Assembly: GCA_015233565.1 (NCBI GenBank) | Contig: JADFXM010000030.1 | Coordinates: 25,268-89,267 of the forward strand | Direction: 5' to 3' | Source: Candidatus Rifleibacteriota bacterium | GTDB lineage: Bacteria; Muiribacteriota; Ozemobacteria; Ozemobacterales; Ozemobacteraceae | DNA: 64,000 nucleotides | In this document: positions 52,430-60,662 of the stretch, piece after piece | How the letters are laid out: every line of letters begins with the position of its first letter | How positions within the stretch are numbered: position 1 is the first letter of the stretch | Position numbers and translations under genes: made by a program | The notes under the pieces: model-generated | Databases searched by the model: none | Seen by the model: only the letters and a program-made list of their open reading frames with translations | What the model was told of the DNA's origin: nothing

Positions 52430-52996
52430 ATGCATAAAGCAATTTTTCTAGATCGTGATGGAACTTTAAATCCAGACCCTGGGTACATCAACTCTCCCGA
52501 GGATTTTTCACTATTTCCGGAAATTCCATCGGAACTTGCGAAACTGAAAAAAGCTGGTTTTCTTCTTGTTGTTGTTACAAATCAATCCGGAATCTCCCGA
52601 AAAATTATTGATCCCAAAAACCTTTGTTTGATCCACCAAAAGCTGCAAAACGAGCTTGCCAAAGTTAACGTTACACTTGATAGAATCTATGTCTGCCCAC
52701 ATCATCCGGATTTCCCAATTCCAAGTGGAAAATCGGTTTGTGATTGCAGGAAACCTCAAAGTGGACTAATTTTCCAGGCAATTCGTGATCTAAATCTGAC
52801 CCCATCTCAATGTTACATTATTGGTGATCGCGAAAGCGACGTTTTATGCGGGATAAATGCTTCAGTTGCTTCCGTTCTGATTGCCAAAAAGCCCCTGAAA
52901 AATATCCCATCTGAAAAATATCAGCTTTGCGAAACCTTCACTTCTGCCGTAAAATGGATTTTAGAAAAAGAAAAAGTTTCAGACATCAATCCCTAA
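52430..52996 (+). CDS. gmhB: D-glycero-D-manno-heptose 1,7-bisphosphate 7-phosphatase
   Basis: A 188-residue HAD-family phosphatase. The nucleophile and acid are D8 and D10 (FLDRDGTLN); motif II is VVTNQSG; the zinc loop has CPHHP and CDCRKP; motif IV is YIIGDRESD. This set matches GmhB (and the histidinol-phosphatase relative). It removes the 7-phosphate in ADP-heptose synthesis, which fits the GT9 gene just upstream. The 322-bp upstream gap holds repeat copy C and TATACT at 52314-52319 as a possible -10, though the nearest -35-like hexamer is 19 bp away. C-terminal 20 residues are poorly conserved. Confidence 0.9.
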   Translation: MHKAIFLDRDGTLNPDPGYINSPEDFSLFPEIPSELAKLKKAGFLLVVVTNQSGISRKIIDPKNLCLIHQKLQNELAKVNVTLDRIYVCPHHPDFPIPSGKSVCDCRKPQSGLIFQAIRDLNLTPSQCYIIGDRESDVLCGINASVASVLIAKKPLKNIPSEKYQLCETFTSAVKWILEKEKVSDINP

Positions 52997-53041
52997 AATT
53001 TCTAGTGCACTACACATGTGAATTTCCTTTGGGAGACAATT

Positions 53042-54433
53042 ATGAGAAAAATTTGTTTGCTTCTGATAGTTTTTATGCTCTGTACTTCTTTGGAATTGGC
53101 CGCCAAGAAGAAGCATTCACGCAAAAGCAAAGATAGTGATACCCAAATAAGCGAGGCTTCAGATTCGAAGAAAAAGCAATCTGATTCGAAAGATTCTGAC
53201 AACCCTGATTCAAAAAAGAAAGCGTCTGATTCAAAAAATGCAGACGATTCTGAGTCGAAAAAGAAGCAATCGGATTCAAAAGATAGTGACGATTCCGATT
53301 CCAAGAAGAAGCAGTCCGATTCAAAAGATTCTGGCGATTCCGATTCCAAGAAGAAGCAGTCGGATTCAAAAGATAGTGACGATTCCGATTCCAAAAAGAA
53401 ACAGTCCGATTCAAAAGATTCTGACGATCCAAAGTCCGGCTCCGAAAACTTTGACAAGCTCCCGATTATTGAAGGAAACAGTGACCCTGAGAAAGCGGAA
53501 TCTTTATTTAACCAGGCAATTTCCTCCTGGCATAAAGGAAAGCAAGAAAAAGCCCGGAATTTGTATGAGGATTCTCTTATGTCAGACCGAAGTGTTTTGG
53601 TCCACGATGACGAAGGGATGGCAGCCTTCCTCATTGATAGTTACAAAAAACTGGTCGAAACTGCCAGTTCGACAAGATCGCCTGCCAAAACCGCAATATT
53701 ACTATGTAGAATGGGATTTTTTGAGAACATACTGACAGGAAACCTTGATGATGCAGTTGATCATTATGAGCAAGCTGCCGCTCTTACTGTAAACAGTGTA
53801 CCTGAAACTTATGAACATGCCAGTCGTGAAGCCGCAAGATTAAGTAGCGAGCTTCTCGAAAGCCATATGTGGCAGGATTCTCAAGTGCACAAGAACAAGG
53901 AAATCGAAAAACGTGAGCTCAAAGCTTATCTTACAAAACGTGAAAAAGAAAGTTTCGATGAAAGAATTGACGATTTGCGCACGGAACGCGATGAAGCTGA
54001 AAAACGCATAGAAGACCTTCACAAACAGGAAGGTGAAGCTCAGGGACGTATGGAACACGAACAATTCAGAGCCCATCTATATCGCCGGCGAATTTACTAT
54101 TCAACTCCTCCCGTTGGCGGGCCATCTGCTCAGGGAAGTTATTATTATTCTCGAAATCTGGCTGAAGAAGGACAACAATCGCTAGATCAAATCAGGACAG
54201 AGATCAAAGGGCTGGAGGAACGGATAAAAGAAATTGACAAGGAAATAGAGAAAATTACTGAAGAAGCGACGAAGGCTGCTTCCGAGCCAGACAAGAATTC
54301 CTCCGATGCGGCGAAAAAAACTCCGGAAGGTGCGAAAGGAACTCCTGACAGCACAAAAGGAACTTTAGACACCGCAAAAACCTCTTCCGATCAATCGTCA
54401 ACTGCTCCAGAAGCTCTCGAAATAACTAAGTAA
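53042..54433 (+). CDS. Exported protein with 15-residue Ser/Asp/Lys tandem repeats
   Basis: A 463-residue protein starting at ATG 53042, which has GGGAG 6 nt upstream and a Sec signal (ICLLLIVFMLCTSLELAA). Residues 42-131 are six in-frame repeats of the type SKKKQSDSKDSDDSD. They are highly charged and probably disordered. A TPR-like helical region follows (about 150-260; AESLFNQAISSWHKGKQEKA), then a long coiled coil (about 280-345; EREKSF... to EAEKRIEDLHKQEG) and a second one near 380-415. The tail has degenerate T-P-(D/E)-x-(A/T)-K-G repeats. It looks like a scaffold in the periplasm or on the surface. Family unknown. Confidence 0.65.
   Translation: MRKICLLLIVFMLCTSLELAAKKKHSRKSKDSDTQISEASDSKKKQSDSKDSDNPDSKKKASDSKNADDSESKKKQSDSKDSDDSDSKKKQSDSKDSGDSDSKKKQSDSKDSDDSDSKKKQSDSKDSDDPKSGSENFDKLPIIEGNSDPEKAESLFNQAISSWHKGKQEKARNLYEDSLMSDRSVLVHDDEGMAAFLIDSYKKLVETASSTRSPAKTAILLCRMGFFENILTGNLDDAVDHYEQAAALTVNSVPETYEHASREAARLSSELLESHMWQDSQVHKNKEIEKRELKAYLTKREKESFDERIDDLRTERDEAEKRIEDLHKQEGEAQGRMEHEQFRAHLYRRRIYYSTPPVGGPSAQGSYYYSRNLAEEGQQSLDQIRTEIKGLEERIKEIDKEIEKITEEATKAASEPDKNSSDAAKKTPEGAKGTPDSTKGTLDTAKTSSDQSSTAPEALEITK
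53165..53434 (+). repeat. Six 45-bp tandem repeats inside the coding sequence
   Basis: Six units of exactly 45 bp encode 15-residue units. The last four are almost identical in DNA sequence (AAGAAGCAGTCCGATTCAAA), and the first two have drifted. This is a coding minisatellite likely to change copy number by slippage. Confidence 0.9.
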
Positions 54434-54545
54434 TGTCAATTCGACAATGGTATGTACAAATACTAAGATGAACTTTTTCAAATTCCAGGAAGCGCATCAA
54501 ACCAAATTCGGTTTTTGTCAATTTTGCCTTTCTTAGATTCAATGG

Positions 54546-55187
54546 TCAAAGTCCGCCGTTTTGCCAAAATTCCCTGATTCCGCTTAAAATGAACTGAACT
54601 CCAATTCCAGCGAGAAGAAGCCCCATGATCCGGGTAACGATCTTCAGTCCGATTTGACCAATGAATTTAATCAGCCTGCTGGAATTTTTCAAAATTAACC
54701 AGGAAACCGCGCAAGCCACTATTACTGCCAACCCTACGATGACAAGTTCACCAATGTTTTTAGAATTTGACCCAAGAAGAGCGACGGTCGATATCGCCCC
54801 AGGCCCTGCAAGTAATGGAATTGCAAGTGGCGTAATTGTTACATCCGCTTTTTCGACACTTTCACGCTTTTCTTCAGGAGTTTGAGGTTTTCCCCCTTCG
54901 TTCGTTCGCAGGGTATCAAGTGCTGTACTAAGCAAAAGTATTCCTCCTGCAACTCTGAAAGCCGAGACTGAAATTCCAAAAAAGTTGAAAACCCAGTTTC
55001 CGGTAAACACAAATACCAAGAGCACCCCGCATGCAATTATTGCCGCCTGCAAAGCCATCTTTTTTCGCTCATCATTAGTGTTATTCGGAGTAATTGCAAG
55101 AAAAATAGGCGCCGTTGCAAATGGATCAACAATTGCTAAAACAGTCACAAAATGTGACATTGCCAACGTCAGAAGATTGAAAGACAT
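54546..55187 (-). CDS. MarC family integral membrane protein
   Basis: A 213-residue inner-membrane protein with six helices. It has the MarC (UPF0056) hallmarks: a first helix ending in the VLAIVDPFATAPIFLA motif, GGILLLSTALDTLR, and TPLAIPLLAGPGAISTV. The start at ATG 55187 has AGGAG 8 nt upstream; an in-frame GTG at 55196 overlaps that site and is rejected. The function of MarC proteins is unsettled; the older link to multiple antibiotic resistance was withdrawn. It is convergent with the tandem-repeat gene; no operon partner is seen. Confidence 0.88.
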   Translation of the reverse strand: MSFNLLTLAMSHFVTVLAIVDPFATAPIFLAITPNNTNDERKKMALQAAIIACGVLLVFVFTGNWVFNFFGISVSAFRVAGGILLLSTALDTLRTNEGGKPQTPEEKRESVEKADVTITPLAIPLLAGPGAISTVALLGSNSKNIGELVIVGLAVIVACAVSWLILKNSSRLIKFIGQIGLKIVTRIMGLLLAGIGVQFILSGIREFWQNGGL

Positions 55188-55431
55188 TCGAACCACTCCT
55201 GGTTTTGAGACTTCCTTTAAAGAAACGAAATTAGACTCTTATGAATCTGAAACTTTTAATGAGACTCCGGAATCCAAGGGTGTATTTTATCTTGATTACG
55301 GAAGAGAAGCAACTTGATAATAAACGCAAAATCAGGGTAATATACTTTTGAAGTCAGATCATAACTTAGCTTAATAGCTTGTTCAACAGGCTTTGAGTGC
55401 TGGAAAATTTTTCACCGCTTGGAGGCCACCG

Positions 55432-55569
55432 GTGGGTATTGAAGAACACAAAATTGAAGCGCTTAAACTTAACCCAGCGGCACGCACTTATTTAGCCAGG
55501 ATATTGCTGGCTTGTTTAGATTCAATGAGTGAATATGTGAGAACTAAACTCCCCGATTTGTACCGGTAA
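55432..55569 (+). CDS. Short addiction-module (antitoxin-like) protein
   Basis: A 45-residue frame starting with GTG, with GGAGG exactly 6 nt upstream. The segment IEALKLNPAARTYLARILL followed by ACLDSM matches the N-terminal part of the 'addiction module component' family (Unstab_antitox; E-A-L-x-L-P-P-E-E-R-A-x-L-A-x-x-L-L-x-S-L-D). Family members are usually 65-80 residues, so the C-terminal toxin-binding part is missing. No toxin gene is next to it. It may be an orphan antitoxin or a remnant; the intact ribosome site favours recent activity. Confidence 0.55.
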   Translation: MGIEEHKIEALKLNPAARTYLARILLACLDSMSEYVRTKLPDLYR

Positions 55570-55611
55570 AAACGAATTCTTCAATCAGTTAACCTGGAAG
55601 GAAGAGATAAT

Positions 55612-56745
55612 TTGAAAATACTAAAATCTTTACTGATTTGTTTACCTGCTATTTTGCTGGGCCTTTTGTTCACATTTTTCGGGAAAAATGTGAACGATGA
55701 GCTGGCATTGTATGCAAAAGGGTCTGCCACTCTATTTCTTGTTGCCCTTTTTTTCCTGATAATCCATACCGGAAAAACTTATTATTATCGGCGGATATTT
55801 TTTGTAACAGTTGCGGTCTCCCTTCCGATAGGATTTATTACCCATTTGCTGGCTACTAGAGGTTCAATGGCCATCAATCTTGCTCAAATAATCGAATGTA
55901 AAGCCCCTTTTTGCCATTTGGTTATCCCGATGCTTGTTATTCCATGGGCGTTTGCAAAAACAATTATTTTCCCGGGATCACTCGACCCGTATTCCTTCGC
56001 TAACATTCCTCAAATGATCATTTTGTGGTTATGTGCAACCCTTGCGATGGGCCGTGGGTGGTGTGGATGGGTCTGCTTCTATGGCGGCTGGGATGAACTT
56101 TTTTCTTCGCTTGCAAAGTCTCCTAAAATTCCGTCGATACCGGAGAAATGGCGCTATCTTCCATATGCAGTCCTGACAACAGTGGTTCTTGTTTCTGCCG
56201 CCACGCTGTCCCCGACTTACTGTGAATGGCTATGCCCTTTTAAAACTGTAACCGAGTTCGTAGCAGTTGTTTCATGGGTTGGGGTTTTGAAAACAGCGAT
56301 TTTTTTGTCCCTTTTTTTCGGGTTAGTAATAATTTTTCCTTTATTAACAAAAAAACGCACACAATGCAGCTTTTTATGTCCGTTTGGAGTTGTACAGTCC
56401 GCTTCTAATTCTCTGAATGTTACAAGCATCAGAATTGATACGGACGTTTGCGTAAAATGTGGACTCTGCAAAAAAGTTTGCCCGCTGTTTGCGATAAATG
56501 AAGAATCGCTGGCAGAGGGAAAAACGCTTATCAACTGTGCAAAATGTGGTGCCTGTGTTGACGCATGTCCCAAAAACGCAATCAGATATTACATTGCCGG
56601 CACTGGAAAAGGCTCCAACCCTGAAGTTTCACGAATCCTGGCCATCTATCCACCATTCATTTTTGCACTGGCAATCGGTGGCGGAATTATCGGCAACGGA
56701 TTGTATGTAATTTTAAAGTTTATTTCTACGGGAAGTGTTCTATGA
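55612..56745 (+). CDS. NapH/CcoG-like membrane iron-sulfur protein
   Basis: A 377-residue inner-membrane protein, starting at TTG 55612 with a GGAAGGAAGAG site. About seven to eight helices surround three Cys motifs at the membrane face: GRGWCGWVCFYGGWDE, CEWLCPFK and CSFLCPFGVVQ. A two-cluster ferredoxin follows (about 283-325; CVKCGLCKKVCP and CAKCGACVDACP). NapH, RnfC-linked and CcoG-type proteins use this layout to pass electrons across or along the membrane. It overlaps the next gene by ATGA and is the first of a three-gene set with a CcdA/DsbD-like protein. The final acceptor is not clear. Confidence 0.8.
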   Translation: MKILKSLLICLPAILLGLLFTFFGKNVNDELALYAKGSATLFLVALFFLIIHTGKTYYYRRIFFVTVAVSLPIGFITHLLATRGSMAINLAQIIECKAPFCHLVIPMLVIPWAFAKTIIFPGSLDPYSFANIPQMIILWLCATLAMGRGWCGWVCFYGGWDELFSSLAKSPKIPSIPEKWRYLPYAVLTTVVLVSAATLSPTYCEWLCPFKTVTEFVAVVSWVGVLKTAIFLSLFFGLVIIFPLLTKKRTQCSFLCPFGVVQSASNSLNVTSIRIDTDVCVKCGLCKKVCPLFAINEESLAEGKTLINCAKCGACVDACPKNAIRYYIAGTGKGSNPEVSRILAIYPPFIFALAIGGGIIGNGLYVILKFISTGSVL

Positions 56746-57206
56746 AATCTTTGAAATGGATTTTTGGTTATGTAATTGCCGCAGGTTACATTTTTCTGAC
56801 CGTAGCATACTTTTTTTTATCCCAAAAATTGGAAATAAAATTCATTAATACTTTTCCTGCAAAATTGAGCCCGAAGTTCACCGGCGGAGAGGTGACAAAA
56901 ATGGCGGAAAGAGGAACATACAAATTTTTTCTGCAAAAACCGGTATTTGACGCTTTAATAGGACAAACCAGCGAAGGCTTTCTTCAAATCGGCTGGACTC
57001 CCTTGAAAACATTGCCTGCTGCAATTTCAGAAGATGTAGTATTAGAAGATGGAAAAAAGCCCGAATTTCACATTGACGTTGATACAAAAAATTTGAAGGG
57101 AACCATCACCAACCCAGGTTCTCTGATCTTTGGAGAACCCGAAATAGCAAAACTTACCGATTCCATTGTCGCTCGAATCAAAATGCATAACCCGTCCAAA
57201 CAGTGA
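56742..57206 (+). CDS. Membrane-anchored periplasmic protein of the redox cluster
   Basis: A 154-residue protein with one N-terminal helix (about 6-28; FGYVIAAGYIFLTVAYFFL) and a soluble periplasmic domain. No Cys and no CxxC motif, so it does not carry thiols or haem c. It is coupled to both neighbours by 4-nt overlaps (ATGA at 56742; GTGA at 57203), so it is very likely a subunit or assembly factor of the same complex. No family recognised. Confidence 0.6.
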   Translation: MKSLKWIFGYVIAAGYIFLTVAYFFLSQKLEIKFINTFPAKLSPKFTGGEVTKMAERGTYKFFLQKPVFDALIGQTSEGFLQIGWTPLKTLPAAISEDVVLEDGKKPEFHIDVDTKNLKGTITNPGSLIFGEPEIAKLTDSIVARIKMHNPSKQ

Positions 57207-57805
57207 TTTTTGAAGCAACTTTTCTGGGTTTTTCTTCCGGTCCCGCCTGTTTTTTAACTTGCGCTCCAACTATCTTCCCCTTTCTTGCAGGACAAAAGGA
57301 TAATTTAGGAAAAAATTGTTGGTTGAATCTTTTATTGTTCCTGACCGGACGCTTGATTTCTTATCTTCTACTCGGAACGGCGATTGGAATTTTAGGATCG
57401 GAATTTTTTGGAAAAACCAGCCTGGACATTCAATTTTTAGTTCGCTATTTACTCCATAACCTAATTGGGATATTATTGCTCTGGTCAGGAATGGGATTAG
57501 CTTTCCCCGAACAGAGATTTTGCAAGGTTTTAGGAGAATGGTACAATCCCAAAACATGGGCATTGGTCCTGGGATTTTTCTCGGGATTTTCTTTTTGTCC
57601 CCCTCTTATCGCAGCTTCAACGCAAGTTTTCAGTGAAGGAACGATTTTTGGAGGAATCGGTTATTTCTTTTTTTTCTTTATCGGTACAACCGTGTTCTTC
57701 GTTCCAGTTGCATTTTTCTCCACTCTGGCCGCTGGAAAAGAATCCATTACAATGATTTCTCGCCTGACAATGATCATTGTCGGATTGTACTTTTTGCTAT
57801 TTTAA
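57203..57805 (+). CDS. CcdA/DsbD-like membrane thiol transporter (DsbD_2/TauE-like)
   Basis: A 200-residue inner-membrane protein with six helices, beginning with GTG in the previous stop. It has GPACFLTCAPTIFPFLAG near the start and GFSFCPPLIAAST in the second half. These paired Cys-Pro helices are the signature of CcdA/DsbD-type and related 'sulfite exporter TauE/SafE' proteins, which carry reducing power across the membrane. Together with the NapH-like gene it suggests a ferredoxin-driven reduction path to the periplasm. That pathway is an inference. Confidence 0.7.
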   Translation: MIFEATFLGFSSGPACFLTCAPTIFPFLAGQKDNLGKNCWLNLLLFLTGRLISYLLLGTAIGILGSEFFGKTSLDIQFLVRYLLHNLIGILLLWSGMGLAFPEQRFCKVLGEWYNPKTWALVLGFFSGFSFCPPLIAASTQVFSEGTIFGGIGYFFFFFIGTTVFFVPVAFFSTLAAGKESITMISRLTMIIVGLYFLLF

Positions 57806-58172
57806 TTTTTATTGAAGTGATATAGTATGTATCGGTTATGTATCCGCAAAATAGCAAAAAATTCCCGGAATAACTGAGACAACCGTCCAGGGTTTGGATT
57901 GAAACAGTTTTCAAGAGGCAAAGCACTTGAGTTGAGTGAAATCAGAGATTCACATTAAGCATTACAAATCTTTGTTAAGGGGACAAAAAATTGTTGAACG
58001 TTCACTTCCCGGAAGGAACCAATGGATCGACTGGCCCATATTGATTTGACTTACGATTTAAAATCGGTGTAGTAATCTTGTCAAAGCGCTTTTGTTTAGC
58101 CAAGTATAATTTATTTATCTGTTTACCATTAATTATTGGAATGATACCTTGATTTTCAGGAGGGAGAAAAGC
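57806..58172. other. Intergenic region with promoter element P4
   Basis: 367 bp. No gene is seen in the first half. Copy P4 of the promoter-like element fills 57991-58073, and AGGAGGG at 58158-58164 serves the peptidase gene. Confidence 0.6.
57991..58073 (+). promoter_or_regulatory. Promoter-bearing interspersed element, copy P4
   Basis: It ends TTGACT (58046-58051), a 16-bp spacer and TGTAGT (58068-58073). The preceding GGAACCAATGGATCGA matches AACCAAGGAATCGA in P2. The copy starts with TTGTTGAACG. It lies 100 bp before the S9 peptidase start. Confidence 0.55.
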
Positions 58173-60647
58173 ATGAATCGTATTAAACTAATCATGGTTT
58201 GGTGTTTTGCAATTGTTGTCACTGCTGTAATGGCACAATCAAACCCGGAAAGCTCCACTTATCAGAAACCGCCGGAGAAGGTTTTAAAAGTGATGCATGC
58301 TCCCCTGACGCCTAACGTAATTGTCAGCCCAACTCATGATTACATGATCTTAGCCGCTCCAGTAATGTACCCACCCGTTTCCGTTCTTGCGGAACCAATG
58401 CTACGAATTGCCGGTGTGCGCATCAACACCCGGAATCATGGCCTTCACAATGCTCCATATTGGAGCTCCTATGATATTATTAAGGTGGCAGATGGCTCAA
58501 GCCTGCATCTAGCCTTACCAGCTGACGCCAAGCTCAGCCCACCTCAATGGACCGCTGACGGAAAGCGCTTTGCCTTTACCCTTATCGGAACTGATTCCAT
58601 CGAATTATGGATCGGAGAACCCGGCAAAGACAAACCAAAAAAAATTGAGGGGGTTAGAATCAATCCAATTTTGGAATACGAATTTCAATGGATGCCTGAC
58701 CAAAAAACTCTTCTGGTCAAGGCAATTCCAGATGGACAAGGTCCGACTCCTGCAGAACCAACCCTCCCACCAGGACCAAACATCCAGGAATCAAAGGGAG
58801 GGAAAGGTCCCAGCAGCACCTACGAAGTCCAGGATGTCCTGAAAAATCCCCACGACGAAGATCTTTTTGATTATTATGCAACTGCGCAACTTCTTTTAAT
58901 CAACACAGAAACCGGAAAAACTTCCTTGTTGGGTAAACCTGCTATCTACGAAGGATTATCCCCTGCCCCAGATGGAAAGCACATCCTGCTGGAAATTATC
59001 CACCGCCCCTATTCATATATGACAACTTATTCCAGGTTTCCAAGAGAAGTGGAAATTTGGAACTGCGATGGCAAGCTTGTTCATAAAGTGGCCTCAGTTC
59101 CCTTGGCTGACAGTGTTCCGATCTGGGGAGTACGAGTCGGACCCCGCGAGTTTTTTTGGCAGTCAACTGCTGAAACCACCCTTTTGTGGGCTGAAGCCCT
59201 CGATGACGGTGACTGGAACACGAAAGTTCCTTTCCGTGATCGCATAATGATGTTAAAATCACCATTCGACAAAGCTCCTGAAGAAATAATGAAAACAGAA
59301 AGGCGTTTTGAAGGAATCTTATTCTGTGATAACAGCAGCCTGGTGTTGATAAATGAATTTGATCAAATCAAACACTGGAGATGGACTTATTTGTCCGATT
59401 TTAACAACCTTAAGGCATCTTCCAAACTTATCTGGGATTTAAGCACTGATGAACGTTACAAACATCCAGGGAATCCGGTATTTCGAAAATTGCCTAATGG
59501 AGAAAGTGTAATTCAACAGGATGGAAATTCAATCTACTTGAACGGCATGGGAGCATCAAAAGAAGGGGATCGCCCATTCCTCGACAAATTTAATCTTAAA
59601 ACTTTGGCATCTGAACGATTGTTTCGCAGTGAAAACACCGCTTTTGAGCGATTCGTGGGTTTGAATGACATATCCAATAAGCAGTTCATTACCCGAAAAG
59701 AGACTCCGCAAGATCCCCCCAATTTCTTTGTTCGCACCTTAAAAGAACGGATTGATTCCTCTGCGGGAGAACCGGTTTGGAAATCTGAACTCCGAAAAAT
59801 TACTGATATTCAGGATCCCACACCGGAATTGCGGGGTATTACTAAAAAGCTGGTGAAGTACAAACGTGCTGACGGAGTAGACCTATCCTTTACACTATAT
59901 CTCCCTCCCGGTTACAAAGAGGGGGATCGTTTACCTGCATTGCTTTGGGCATATCCCTTGGACTACACAGACAGCAGCACAGCAGGCCAAGTCGTGGGTT
60001 CCACTCAAAAATTTACAACAATCGGACATTCCCAACAATTGTATTTCCTTCTCGAAGGTTATGCGGTAATAGACAATCCACTTCTTCCTATTGTCGGTGA
60101 TGCAAACAAAATATATGATAAGTACATGGAACAACTTGTGGACGGAGCAAAAGCCGCGGTTGACAAAGCCGTTGAAATTGGGGTTGTGGATCGCAATCGA
60201 ATAGGGATTGCGGGACACAGCCATGGGGCTCTTATGACCGTCAATCTACTTGCACACTCCGACCTGTTCCGTGCTGGCGTTGCACGCAGCGGCTCCTATA
60301 ACAAGTCATTGGTCCCCTTTGGCTTTCAAAATGAAAGACGCACCCTCTGGGAAGCCCCGGAAGTCTATTCACAAGTCTCGCCCCTTTTCCACGCCACAAA
60401 AATAAAATCTCCATTGTTACTTATCCACGGAGAATTAGATGCCAACCCAGGAACCGTCACTCTTCAGTCCGAAAAAATGTATGAAGCAATTCGCGGAAAC
60501 GGCGGGAATGTAAGGCTGGTACTGTTACCATTTGAATCTCATGGATACTCAGCCATGGAATCCAATGAGCACGTACTATACGAAATGCTCAACTGGTTTG
60601 ACCGCTATGTTAAAAACGCCCCCCCACGTGATAAAGGCAAAAAGTAA
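58173..60647 (+). CDS. Exported S9D-type glutamyl endopeptidase
   Basis: An 824-residue serine peptidase, starting at ATG 58173 with AGGAGGG upstream; the TTG at 58149 is inside the leader. Residues 1-22 are a Sec signal (IKLIMVWCFAIVVTAVMA). A beta-propeller region (about 60-530) precedes the alpha/beta hydrolase domain. The triad is S683 (AGHSHGALM), D756 (HGELDANPG) and H790 (FESHGYS). The segments NLLAHSDLFRAGVARSG and FGFQNERRTLWEAPEVY are close to chloroplast and bacterial glutamyl endopeptidases (S9D), which cut after Glu. It should act in the periplasm on peptides. Monocistronic. Confidence 0.88.
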   Translation: MNRIKLIMVWCFAIVVTAVMAQSNPESSTYQKPPEKVLKVMHAPLTPNVIVSPTHDYMILAAPVMYPPVSVLAEPMLRIAGVRINTRNHGLHNAPYWSSYDIIKVADGSSLHLALPADAKLSPPQWTADGKRFAFTLIGTDSIELWIGEPGKDKPKKIEGVRINPILEYEFQWMPDQKTLLVKAIPDGQGPTPAEPTLPPGPNIQESKGGKGPSSTYEVQDVLKNPHDEDLFDYYATAQLLLINTETGKTSLLGKPAIYEGLSPAPDGKHILLEIIHRPYSYMTTYSRFPREVEIWNCDGKLVHKVASVPLADSVPIWGVRVGPREFFWQSTAETTLLWAEALDDGDWNTKVPFRDRIMMLKSPFDKAPEEIMKTERRFEGILFCDNSSLVLINEFDQIKHWRWTYLSDFNNLKASSKLIWDLSTDERYKHPGNPVFRKLPNGESVIQQDGNSIYLNGMGASKEGDRPFLDKFNLKTLASERLFRSENTAFERFVGLNDISNKQFITRKETPQDPPNFFVRTLKERIDSSAGEPVWKSELRKITDIQDPTPELRGITKKLVKYKRADGVDLSFTLYLPPGYKEGDRLPALLWAYPLDYTDSSTAGQVVGSTQKFTTIGHSQQLYFLLEGYAVIDNPLLPIVGDANKIYDKYMEQLVDGAKAAVDKAVEIGVVDRNRIGIAGHSHGALMTVNLLAHSDLFRAGVARSGSYNKSLVPFGFQNERRTLWEAPEVYSQVSPLFHATKIKSPLLLIHGELDANPGTVTLQSEKMYEAIRGNGGNVRLVLLPFESHGYSAMESNEHVLYEMLNWFDRYVKNAPPRDKGKK

Positions 60648-60662
60648 CTTTCCGGGCGAGTG

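Noticed and set aside
53165..53434. Regular 45-bp repeats considered as a CRISPR array
   Set aside because: There are no unique spacers between repeats, the units keep reading frame inside a gene, and no cas gene is nearby.
53002..53634. 210-codon minus-strand frame opposite the tandem repeats
   Set aside because: It is the antisense of the repeated Ser/Asp/Lys codons; its FESDCFFLES repeats follow from the minisatellite, and the sense strand has a signal peptide and ribosome site.
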